Part shown: positions 6,352-12,993 of the stretch, in pieces
Layout of the letters: each line of letters opens with the position of its first letter
Numbering within the stretch: position 1 is the first letter of the stretch
Assembly: GCA_021802185.1 (NCBI GenBank)
Contig: JAKAAV010000005.1
Location: forward strand, 1 to 17,244
Direction of reading: 5' to 3'
From: Chloroflexota bacterium
Lineage (GTDB): Bacteria; Chloroflexota; Limnocylindria; Limnocylindrales; CSP1-4
Length of the DNA: 17,244 nucleotides
Program-made: the position numbers and the translations under genes
Notes under the pieces: generated by a model
What the model saw: only the letters and a program-made list of their open reading frames with translations
Told to the model about the DNA's origin: nothing
The model's database searches: none

Positions 6352-7260
6352 ATGAAGATCGGACTGCAGGTACCCAGCTTCACCTGGCCCGGCGGGGACG
6401 CCGAGATCGGCCCGACGTTCGCCCGGATCGTGCGCCAGGCCGACGACGCGGGCTTCGACTCGCTCTGGGTCATGGATCACTTCTTCCAGATCCCGGGCGT
6501 CGGGAAGGCCGAGGAGCCGATGCTCGAGGGGTGGTCTGCGCTCGCCTTCGCCGCGGCGCTCACACGGCGCGTCACGCTCGGGCTGATGGTCGGCGGCATC
6601 CACTACCGGCAGGCCGGCCTGTGGGCCAAGGCGGCGACGACCCTCGACGTCCTGTCGGGCGGCCGCGCCTGGCTCGGGATCGGAGCGGCGTGGAACGAGC
6701 AGGAATCGAAGGCGCTCGGGTTCCCGATGCCGCCGCTCGGCGAGCGCTTCGAGATGCTCGAGGAGACGCTGCAGATCGTCCACTCGATGTGGGAGGGCGA
6801 GCGGGGCACCGGGCAGGCGTTCCACGGCCGCCATTACCAGCTCGACCGGATGATGAACAGCCCGCAGGCGATCCGGAAGCCGCACCCGCCGATCATGATC
6901 GGCGGCGGTGGCGAACAGAAGACGCTCCGGCTGGTCGCGAAGTACGCCGACGCGACCAACATCTTCGGCGGCGCCGACAACCTCCGGCACAAGTACGCCG
7001 TGCTCAAGGAGCGCTGCGAGGAGATCGGACGGCCGTTCGACGAGATCGAGCGCAGCAACCTCAACAGCTTCCGCGTATCGCGCGACGGTGGCAACGACAC
7101 GGTGAGCCCCTCCGAGATGGTCGACCGCATCGGCAGCTGGCACGACGCCGGCTGCCAGCACGCGATCTTCTCGATCCGGAACGTGACCGAGCCCGGGATC
7201 TTCGAACTGATCGGGCGCGACGTCGTCCCGCAGGTCCACGCGCTCGACGGGCAGTCGTAG
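6352..7260 (+). CDS. LLM-class F420-dependent oxidoreductase, Rv1855c type
   Basis: This 302-residue luciferase-like TIM-barrel protein matches the Rv1855c-type F420-dependent subfamily (TIGR03560) in its landmarks. These are MKIGLQVPSFTWPGG at the start, then DDAGFDSLWVMDHFFQIPG with the DH pair. MVGGIHYRQAGLWAKAATTL follows, then LSGGRAWLGIGAAWNEQES, and later PIMIGGGGEQKTLRLVAKYA. The ATG at 6352 puts the first beta strand at the N-terminus; the frame is open further upstream, but that part is Arg/Pro-rich and lacks homology signs. It is the last gene of the F420 block, 80 bases after cofE. F420 as cofactor is likely from subfamily and context. The physiological substrate of Rv1855c-like enzymes is not established, so none is assigned here. 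Confidence 0.87.
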   Translation: MKIGLQVPSFTWPGGDAEIGPTFARIVRQADDAGFDSLWVMDHFFQIPGVGKAEEPMLEGWSALAFAAALTRRVTLGLMVGGIHYRQAGLWAKAATTLDVLSGGRAWLGIGAAWNEQESKALGFPMPPLGERFEMLEETLQIVHSMWEGERGTGQAFHGRHYQLDRMMNSPQAIRKPHPPIMIGGGGEQKTLRLVAKYADATNIFGGADNLRHKYAVLKERCEEIGRPFDEIERSNLNSFRVSRDGGNDTVSPSEMVDRIGSWHDAGCQHAIFSIRNVTEPGIFELIGRDVVPQVHALDGQS

Positions 7261-7306
7261 GCTGGTGCATGGGGATCGGGGTGACGTGGACCATCGGGGA
7301 GGTGGG

Positions 7307-8062
7307 ATGAACGGGCCCGGGGAGCGGAGAACGTCAGCCGCGGATGCGCTGCCGCCCGGCGCGCGCATCGTGGCGTCGGTCCTGCCGGCCGATCTCGCGC
7401 GCCTCGGCGAGGAGGTCGCGGCGCTCGAGGAGGCCGGGGTCGACTGGATCCAGTTCGACGTGATGGACGCCTCGTTCGTGCCGAACCTGACGTTCGGGCC
7501 CGACGTCATCGCCGCCGCGCGGCGGCACACATCCCTCCCGTTCGAGGCCCAGCTCATGGTCTCGCACCCCGACGTGCTCATCGAGCCGTGCATCGATGCC
7601 GGGTGCGACCGGGTCATCGTCCACGCGGAATCGACCCACAACCTGCACCGCAGCCTGATGCGGATCGGCGAGCGCGGCGCACGCGCGGGCGTCGCCGTCA
7701 ACCCCGCGACACCGGCCGACGCGGTGGTGAACGTGCTCGACCTGGTCGACCTGGTGCTCGTGATGACCGTCAATCCGGGTTTCGGCGGGCAGGCCTACCT
7801 GAAGAGCATGGAGGCGAAGCTGCGGGTGGCGCGCCGCCTCATCGCCGGGGCCGGTCGCCGGATCTGGCTCGAGGTCGACGGGGGCATCGCGCCGGACACG
7901 ATCGAGACGTGCGCCGAGGCGGGCGCGGACGTGTTCGTGACCGGGAGCACGCTGTTCCACGATCCGCGCGGGATGGCGCACGCGGTGCAGGACCTGCGGG
8001 CTCGCGCCACGGCGGCGATGCACGATGGGGTGGCCGAGGGAGCGGCGACGCGCCCGACGTGA
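7307..8062 (+). CDS. rpe: Ribulose-phosphate 3-epimerase homologue with altered metal ligands
   Basis: This 251-residue (beta/alpha)8 protein has the Rpe signature and length plus a short N-terminal tail. It shows ASVLPADLARLG (23-34), FDVMDASFVPNLTFGP (50-65), VNPATPADAV, MTVNPGFGGQAY, LEVDGGI (188-194) and VTGSTLF. Rpe interconverts ribulose-5-phosphate and xylulose-5-phosphate in the cytosol, using Asp residues as acid/base and a metal held by two His and two Asp. Here the acidic residues are kept (Asp51, Asp191), but both His positions are Gln: Gln49 in WIQFD and Gln82 in FEAQLMV. The usual DG of the MDG motif is DA. The phosphate-binding glycines are intact. ATG 7307 is chosen because GGGGAGG (7296-7302) precedes it closely; an in-frame ATG at 7265 lacks a ribosome site. 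Epimerase activity is probable but not certain. Confidence 0.82.
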   Translation: MNGPGERRTSAADALPPGARIVASVLPADLARLGEEVAALEEAGVDWIQFDVMDASFVPNLTFGPDVIAAARRHTSLPFEAQLMVSHPDVLIEPCIDAGCDRVIVHAESTHNLHRSLMRIGERGARAGVAVNPATPADAVVNVLDLVDLVLVMTVNPGFGGQAYLKSMEAKLRVARRLIAGAGRRIWLEVDGGIAPDTIETCAEAGADVFVTGSTLFHDPRGMAHAVQDLRARATAAMHDGVAEGAATRPT

Positions 8063-8064
8063 GG

Positions 8065-8085
8065 TAGAATACTCCCCGGGGGTAT
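8065..8085 (+). promoter_or_regulatory. CsoR/CstR-like operator overlapping a -10 element upstream of trxB
   Basis: ATACTCCCCGGGGGTAT (8069-8085) is a near-perfect palindrome centred on C8077, with 8-base arms and one mismatch (T8073 against G8081). TACCC/GGGTA-type palindromes with C and G runs are typical operators of the CsoR family, which includes copper-sensing CsoR and persulfide-sensing CstR. TAGAAT (8065-8070) matches the -10 consensus in five of six bases and overlaps the palindrome. No good -35 is seen upstream, where rpe coding sequence ends at 8062. A bound repressor would block transcription of trxB and the two genes coupled to it. The palindrome is seen directly; the regulator identity is inferred. 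Confidence 0.55.
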
Positions 8086-8159
8086 CCACCGGGACGGCAG
8101 GCGACCCGACGGCCCGCTCGACGCGGGTGGAAGAACGCAACAAGGACGGTGCACACGGG

Positions 8160-9218
8160 ATGACACAGGGCGGATTCGGCGGCCTCAAGCCGCTGCAGAT
8201 CATCGGCGACGGCGAGCAGGGGATGGCGGCTCCCGTCGGCGCTTCCGTCGCGGCCGCCCCGTCGGGCCGGACGAGCGCGAAGGTGATCATCGTCGGATCG
8301 GGACCCGCGGGACTCACGGCCGCCATCTACGCCGCGCGCGCGAACCTCGGGCCGATCGTCCTCGGCGGGTACGAGGCGGGCGGCCAGCTCATGATCACGA
8401 GCGACGTCGAGAACTTCCCCGGCTTCCCGGAGGGCATCCAGGGCCCGGAGCTCATGGGCCGGATGCGAGCCCAGGCCGAGCGGTTCGGCGCAGTGGTGGT
8501 CGACGTCGACGTCGAACGGGTCGACCTGTCTCGGCGGCCGTTGCACCTGTGGGCAGGCGGCGTCGAGTACGAGGCGGAGACCGTGATCGCGGCGAGCGGC
8601 GCGTCCGCGCTCTGGCTCGAGCTCGAGAGCGAATCGCGGCTGCGCGGGCGAGGAGTGAGCGCCTGCGCGACGTGCGACGGCTTCTTCTTCCGCGACCGGA
8701 AGGTCGTCGTCGTCGGCGGCGGCGACACCGCGCTCGAGGAGGCCCTGTTCCTGACCCGGTACGCCCGCGAGGTCGTGATGGTGCACCGCCGCGACCAGTT
8801 CCGCGGCAGCCGGATCATGCAGGAGCGGGCGCTCGCGAACCCCAGGATCCGCGTGCTGTGGAACAGCCGCGTCGTCGAGGTGCTCGGCGAGGACCACGTG
8901 ACGGGTGTCCGGCTGCGCGACACCGTCTCCGGGGCGGAGCGCGACGAGCCGGCGGACGGGGTGTTCGTGGCGATCGGCCACCGGCCCAACACGCGCGTCT
9001 TCCGCGAGTGGCTCGACGTCGACGACAAGGGCTACCTGTCGGTCCACGAGGAGACCCGGACGCGGATCGACGGCGTGTTCGTCGCGGGCGACGTGCACGA
9101 CGCGCGATACCGGCAGGCGGTGACGGCGGCCGGCGACGGGTGCCGCGCCGCGATCGACGCCGAGCGGTGGCTCGCGGAGCACGGTCTGGCAGAGCCCGCG
9201 ACGATGTCGGCCTGGTGA
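8160..9218 (+). CDS. trxB: Thioredoxin reductase (NADPH), TrxB family
   Basis: This 352-residue flavoprotein transfers electrons from NADPH through FAD to a redox-active CATC disulfide and on to thioredoxin-like partners. The FAD-binding GSGPAGLTAAIYAARA starts at residue 46. GGQLMITSDVENFPGFP follows from 74. The active-site cysteines are Cys169 and Cys172 in CATCDGFFF. The NADPH site is GGGDTALEEA (from 186), followed by HRRDQFRGS, whose arginines fit the NADPH 2'-phosphate. The closing FAD motif is FVAGDVHDARYRQAV. A tail of about 40 residues precedes the first strand, longer than in E. coli TrxB; an internal Met22 is an alternative start. The Shine-Dalgarno signal is weak (AAGG at 8142-8145). 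The stop overlaps the start of the methyltransferase gene (GTGA). The CsoR/CstR-like operator upstream suggests induction by copper or reactive sulfur. No thioredoxin gene is in the window. Confidence 0.92.
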   Translation: MTQGGFGGLKPLQIIGDGEQGMAAPVGASVAAAPSGRTSAKVIIVGSGPAGLTAAIYAARANLGPIVLGGYEAGGQLMITSDVENFPGFPEGIQGPELMGRMRAQAERFGAVVVDVDVERVDLSRRPLHLWAGGVEYEAETVIAASGASALWLELESESRLRGRGVSACATCDGFFFRDRKVVVVGGGDTALEEALFLTRYAREVVMVHRRDQFRGSRIMQERALANPRIRVLWNSRVVEVLGEDHVTGVRLRDTVSGAERDEPADGVFVAIGHRPNTRVFREWLDVDDKGYLSVHEETRTRIDGVFVAGDVHDARYRQAVTAAGDGCRAAIDAERWLAEHGLAEPATMSAW

Positions 9219-10051
9219 ACGCGCCGCTCACGCCGCGGCTCGACCGGCGCGAGCGACTGCTCCGCCGCCTCGGGCTTGCACCGTCCACGGCCGAGGTCGC
9301 GCACGCGTTCCTCGACGCGGCGCTTCCCGGGCGCAATGCGGTCGTCGTCGACGCGGGATGCGGGCACGTGAGCGCGCTCCGGCCGTTCCGGGCGCGCGCA
9401 AGCGAGATCGTCGGGATCGACGTCCACGCCCCCCGCGCCCCGCTGCCGTGGCTCGACCGGTTCGTCCGCGCCGACCTGTGCACCGACGTCGACACGTTGC
9501 CCCCGGCATCTCTCGACCTCGCGTTCTCGTCGTTCGCGTTCGAGCACTTCCGCGACCCGGACGCCGCGCTGCGCACGCTCGCCGCCTGGCTGCGCCCGGG
9601 CGGCTGGCTCGTCCTCACGACCATCAACCGGTCGCACCCGTTCGTGGCCGCCTATTGCGGCCTGCCGCGGCGGGTGGCCGCCCCTCTGCAGCGGCTGGTC
9701 AAGGCCGCTCGCTCGGACGCGCACCCCATCGTCGCGACCCACAACACGCCGCCCCGGCTGCGAGCCGCGCTCCGCGACGCAGGGTTCCTCGAGGTCGAGC
9801 TCGTGATGACCGACCACCTCGCGAGGGCCTGGCGACGTCGCACGTCGACGTTCGCGCTCGGGCTCGTCGGGGACCTGGCGGCGCACCGGTTTCCCGGACG
9901 CCGGTCGACGATCGTGGTCCGTGCGAGGTCGGGCGCGGCCGGCCGCCAGCGTGGCGGACACCCCCGGAACGGGGCGTGGCCGAAGGTTGCGCAGACAACG
10001 GAGGCGATCATCCCGGAATCCAATGCATCCCCGGAGGAAGCTACGGCATGA
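9215..10051 (+). CDS. Class I SAM-dependent methyltransferase (Methyltransf_11 type)
   Basis: This 278-residue protein has a Rossmann-fold methyltransferase core. Motif I is VVVDAGCGHVS (43-53), the acidic ribose-binding strand is IVGIDVH, and the post-I region is LDLAFSSFAFEHFRDP followed by LAAWLRPGGWLVLTT. The HFRDP and LRPGG pattern is typical of small-molecule or lipid methyltransferases of the UbiE/Methyltransf_11 group. The GTG start overlaps the trxB stop (GTGA), and the stop overlaps the OsmC start (ATGA), so the three genes are translationally coupled. The last 40 or so residues are an unstructured-looking tail that contains the OsmC Shine-Dalgarno at the DNA level. The acceptor substrate cannot be read from sequence. 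Its place between two thiol-redox genes makes a sulfur compound a reasonable guess, but only a guess. Confidence 0.82.
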   Translation: MNAPLTPRLDRRERLLRRLGLAPSTAEVAHAFLDAALPGRNAVVVDAGCGHVSALRPFRARASEIVGIDVHAPRAPLPWLDRFVRADLCTDVDTLPPASLDLAFSSFAFEHFRDPDAALRTLAAWLRPGGWLVLTTINRSHPFVAAYCGLPRRVAAPLQRLVKAARSDAHPIVATHNTPPRLRAALRDAGFLEVELVMTDHLARAWRRRTSTFALGLVGDLAAHRFPGRRSTIVVRARSGAAGRQRGGHPRNGAWPKVAQTTEAIIPESNASPEEATA

Positions 10052-10533
10052 GCAAGCACGCGACCGTTCGGTGGGACGGAGGGCTCCACCTCGTGGCCGA
10101 GGCCGGCAGCGGCGATCGGCTGGAGATGGACGACGCGAAGGGCGGGCGGGGATTCCGGCCCGCGGAGCTGCTGATGGTGTCTCTCGGCGGCTGCACCGCG
10201 ATGGACGTCGTGTCGATCCTGGCCAAGAAGCAGCAGGCGGTCACGTCCTACGAGGTCGACGTCACCGGCGAGCAACGGGAACCGCACCCGCACGCGTACA
10301 CCGACGTGGTCGTCGAGCACCGCGTCGAGGGGGATCCGCTGGATCCCGAGGCCGTGCGGCGCGCGATCGAGCTGTCGGCGACCAAGTACTGCACGGTGAC
10401 CGCGGTGATGGCGACGGGCGTGGCCCGGATCGTCCACCGGTACGTCGTCCGCAACAGCGAGGGCGAGCACCGCGCCGAGGTCATCGTGACCGGGCCGCAG
10501 GGCGTGAACGTCGCGGGGCTCGAGCGCGGCTGA
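10048..10533 (+). CDS. OsmC/Ohr-superfamily protein (YhfA-like thiol peroxidase candidate)
   Basis: This 161-residue protein has the OsmC fold pattern, with the two family cysteines Cys49 in LMVSLGGCTAMDVVSIL and Cys115 in ATKYCTVTAVM. OsmC and Ohr proteins reduce organic hydroperoxides with this cysteine pair in the cytoplasm. The KGGRGFRPAELL spacing before the first cysteine resembles the YhfA-like subgroup rather than classical Ohr, and the function of that subgroup is less certain. GGAGGAAG (10033-10040) lies 7 bases before the ATG, and the start overlaps the methyltransferase stop (ATGA). It ends the plus-strand thiol-redox trio. Only 8 bases separate its stop from the stop of the convergent ABC permease gene, and no terminator hairpin is visible there. 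Confidence 0.87.
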   Translation: MSKHATVRWDGGLHLVAEAGSGDRLEMDDAKGGRGFRPAELLMVSLGGCTAMDVVSILAKKQQAVTSYEVDVTGEQREPHPHAYTDVVVEHRVEGDPLDPEAVRRAIELSATKYCTVTAVMATGVARIVHRYVVRNSEGEHRAEVIVTGPQGVNVAGLERG

Positions 10534-10541
10534 CGCCGCGA

Positions 10542-11900
10542 TCAGGCCTTGACCAGCACTCCCGTGTCCGCCCCGCGCCGTGACAGCGCGTCGACGACGA
10601 CCGCCGCGAGCAGCACCAGCCCGGTCGCGATCAGCTGCCACTGCACGGGGAACCCGAGCAGGTACAGCCCGTTGTAGATCGCGCCGATGACGATGCCGCC
10701 GAGCACGCCGTGGATCGCGCGGCCCCGGCCGCCGAACAGGCTCGTACCGCCGATGACAGCCGCCGCGACGGCATACAGCACGTACTGTCCGCCGTTGACG
10801 TTGGTCGTCATGCCGCCCTGCGTCGACGAGTAGATGATCCCGGCGATTCCGGCCGTGAACGAGCACAGCACGAAGGCCCAGGTCCGGACGTTCGCGACGT
10901 TGATGCCGGCGCGGCGGGCCGCCTCGGGGTTGCCGCCGACGGCGTAGACGTGACGGCCGAACTCGGTCTGCTCGAGCAGGATCGTCCACGCCACGAGCAC
11001 CACGAGCACGATCGGCACGACCCACGGCACACCCTCGATCGGCAGGAACCTGCCGCGGTTGATGTTCGAGATGCCGACCACGGCGACGCCGGCGACCGCG
11101 AAGAACGCGATGACGAGGAGCGTGAGGCCGAGCGGGCGCGCCACGAGCCCGCTGCGCCGGCGAGACGAGTCACGGTGGTAGAGGAAGCCACCGAACACGA
11201 GCACGAGCGCCACGAGCCCGATCCACGACACGAGCGGCGGGATGTTGCTGTTGACGATCCCGTTGAGCACTTCCTGGTCCTGCGACTGCGTGCTCGTGAT
11301 GCTGACGCCGCCCGCGGGCCCGAGCAGGATGATCATCACGCCGAACCAGAGCAGGTAGCCGGCGAGCGTCACGACGAACGAGGGAAGGCGCAGGCGCGTG
11401 ATGACGATGCCGTCGATCGCGCCGATGACGGCGCACACGAGCAGCGCCGCCGCGATTGCGGCCCACCACGGCCAGCCCATGTTCGACTGCACGAGGTTCG
11501 CGGCCACGATCCCGCCGAGGGCGGCGACGTAGCCGGTCGAAAGGTCGATCTCGCCGAGCAAGAGCACGAACCCCTCGGCCATCGCGAGCACGATGAACAC
11601 CGCGCTCTGGTCGAACAGGTTCACGAGGTTGGCGGGCGACAGGAAGACGTTGTTCGGGCTGACGACCGCGAACACGATCGTCACCATGGCGAGCGCGAAC
11701 ACGACCGGCAGGACGCCGGCGTCGCCGCCGCGCACGCGCACCCACCACGCGCGGAAGTACTCGCCGACGGACCCGGCGACGAGCTGCGGCGGCACCTCGA
11801 TGGCAGCCGCCGTCAGGTCCGTCGTCTCCTCCGTCTCGGCCCGGATCTCGTCCATCGACACGCTGGCGGCGGCCTCGTCCTGGCCCTGCGTTCCCGCCAT
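10542..11900 (-). CDS. Sugar ABC transporter permease (XylH/RbsC type)
   Basis: This 452-residue integral membrane protein belongs to the BPD_transp_2 family of pentose and galactose importers. A hydrophilic N-terminal segment of about 60 residues precedes the first membrane span (VVFALAMVTIVFAVVSP). Family landmarks follow: ANLVNLFDQSAVFIVLAMAEG, then LLLGEIDLSTGYVAALGG. Later come GRHVYAVGGNPEAARRAGI, the EAA-like coupling region that contacts the ATPase, and VIGGTSLFGGRGRAIHGVLGG. A hydrophilic loop (YHRDSSRRRSG) splits the two halves. The length is nearer to XylH than RbsC, and together with the binding protein it points to xylose or a related sugar. It is the last gene of the minus-strand operon, 3 bases after the ATPase stop. 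Confidence 0.9.
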   Translation of the reverse strand: MAGTQGQDEAAASVSMDEIRAETEETTDLTAAAIEVPPQLVAGSVGEYFRAWWVRVRGGDAGVLPVVFALAMVTIVFAVVSPNNVFLSPANLVNLFDQSAVFIVLAMAEGFVLLLGEIDLSTGYVAALGGIVAANLVQSNMGWPWWAAIAAALLVCAVIGAIDGIVITRLRLPSFVVTLAGYLLWFGVMIILLGPAGGVSITSTQSQDQEVLNGIVNSNIPPLVSWIGLVALVLVFGGFLYHRDSSRRRSGLVARPLGLTLLVIAFFAVAGVAVVGISNINRGRFLPIEGVPWVVPIVLVVLVAWTILLEQTEFGRHVYAVGGNPEAARRAGINVANVRTWAFVLCSFTAGIAGIIYSSTQGGMTTNVNGGQYVLYAVAAAVIGGTSLFGGRGRAIHGVLGGIVIGAIYNGLYLLGFPVQWQLIATGLVLLAAVVVDALSRRGADTGVLVKA

Positions 11901-11903
11901 CGC

Positions 11904-12782
11904 TCAGTCCCTCCCCTGGCCGGCCACGCCGCGGCTCGACCCACCAGTCGTCATGTAGTCGACGACGCTCTGGCGATCGAACGCCGTGGTGGCGTCCTGC
12001 GCGACCATCCGGCCGAGGTGCAGCACGGCGATCCGGTCGGCGACCTCGAAGACGTCGTTCAGGTTGTGGGAGATCACCATCACGGCGAGGCCGTGGTCCT
12101 TCAGGCGCTTCACCAGGTCGAGGACCATGCGCGTCTGTGCCACGCCCAGGGCCGCCGTCGGCTCGTCGAGCATGACGAGCCTCGAGTTCCACATGACGGC
12201 CTTCGCGACGGCGACGGCCTGCCGCTGGCCGCCCGAGAGCGTGGCGACCGGCTGTCGGATCGAGCGCACGGTTGTCACGTGCAGGCTCGACAGCGTGCGC
12301 GCCGCGTCCCGCTCCATGGCGTCCTCGTCGAGGAACACGCGGCTCCGCTTCCGCTCGCGGCCCAGGAACATGTTCTGGACGATGTCGAGGTTGTCGGCCA
12401 GCGCGAGGTCCTGGTAGACGGTCTCGATGCCGAGCGAGGCGGCGTCCTTCGGGTTGCGGATGTGGACCTGCCGTCCCTCCCAGAAGATCTCGCCCCCGTC
12501 CGGCTGGTAGATCCCGGCGATGGTCTTCGTCAGGCACGACTTGCCGGCACCGTTGTCGCCGCACAGCGCCGTCACCTGGCCGACGGGCAGATCGAGGTCG
12601 ACCTTGTACAGCGCCTGGACGGCGCCGAAGTGCTTGCTGATGCCGCGGAGCCGCAGGAGCGGCTCGGTAGCCGGCATCGAGGCCGGCGCGAGCGACGAGC
12701 CCGGCGCGATGCCGGAACCCGCGGGTCCCGCTGCGCCAGCGACCCCCGGACCGCGGGCCGGTCCCGCCATTCCACTCGCCAT
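11904..12782 (-). CDS. Sugar ABC transporter ATP-binding protein, single-domain (XylG-like)
   Basis: This 292-residue ATPase powers the sugar importer. Residue positions from the ATG at 12782 are: Walker A GDNGAGKS (75-82), Q-loop Gln124 in VYQDL, signature LSGGQ (182-186), Walker B LVMLDEP (202-208) with Glu207, and H-loop His239 in ISHNL. All catalytic residues are present. XylG, RbsA and MglA of E. coli are about 500 residues with two fused domains. Here there is only one domain, so it would act as a homodimer, as in several Chloroflexota and actinobacterial systems. The start is chosen for the GGGGAG about 8 bases upstream on the minus strand. A TTG at 12797 and an ATG at 12677 are in-frame alternatives. 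The first 35 residues are a Gly/Ala/Pro-rich tail. The permease start follows after 3 bases. Confidence 0.9.
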   Translation of the reverse strand: MASGMAGPARGPGVAGAAGPAGSGIAPGSSLAPASMPATEPLLRLRGISKHFGAVQALYKVDLDLPVGQVTALCGDNGAGKSCLTKTIAGIYQPDGGEIFWEGRQVHIRNPKDAASLGIETVYQDLALADNLDIVQNMFLGRERKRSRVFLDEDAMERDAARTLSSLHVTTVRSIRQPVATLSGGQRQAVAVAKAVMWNSRLVMLDEPTAALGVAQTRMVLDLVKRLKDHGLAVMVISHNLNDVFEVADRIAVLHLGRMVAQDATTAFDRQSVVDYMTTGGSSRGVAGQGRD

Positions 12783-12993
12783 ACCCGATCTCCCCAAGCT
12801 TGCGGATCGAGGGCGAACGCCCGATCAGTCGGGACCCGGCGCCCGAACATCGCCGGCGGACCGCCGGCCAGCCCGAGCCCGGCGTTCGCCGAGCCTCCGA
12901 ACCGGCGGGTCCGCCGGGGTCCGGCGCGAGGGGCGCCGAACCCCGGCTGGTGCGGTCAGACTAGCCGACCGCGGCCCACGTGATCAGCCGCGC
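12783..12993 (-). other. Hairpin array between the binding-protein and ATPase genes
   Basis: Five GC-rich palindromes crowd this 211-base spacer: GGGCGAACGCCC (12811-12822), CCGGCGGACCGCCGG (12853-12867), CGGCGTTCGCCG (12880-12891), CCGGCGGGTCCGCCGG (12902-12917), and CGGCGC/GCGCCG around a 5-base loop (12922-12938). None is followed by a T-run on the minus strand. Such structures between a binding-protein gene and the rest of an importer operon commonly protect the upstream message or weaken read-through, giving more binding protein than membrane parts. That role is inferred by analogy. No gene is seen. Confidence 0.6.

Noticed and set aside
6100..7773. Minus-strand ORF of 557 codons opposite the Rv1855c-type and rpe genes
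   Set aside because: It has no motifs, and its Arg/Pro/Val/Asp-rich composition is typical of antisense frames here.
10534..10541. Bidirectional terminator between the OsmC and permease genes
   Set aside because: Only 8 bases separate the two stop codons, and no stem or T-run is visible there.
10710..12983. Plus-strand ORF of 757 codons opposite the ABC permease and ATPase
   Set aside because: The permease and ATPase have full motif sets on the minus strand. The plus-strand translation is His/Asp/Arg-rich low complexity.
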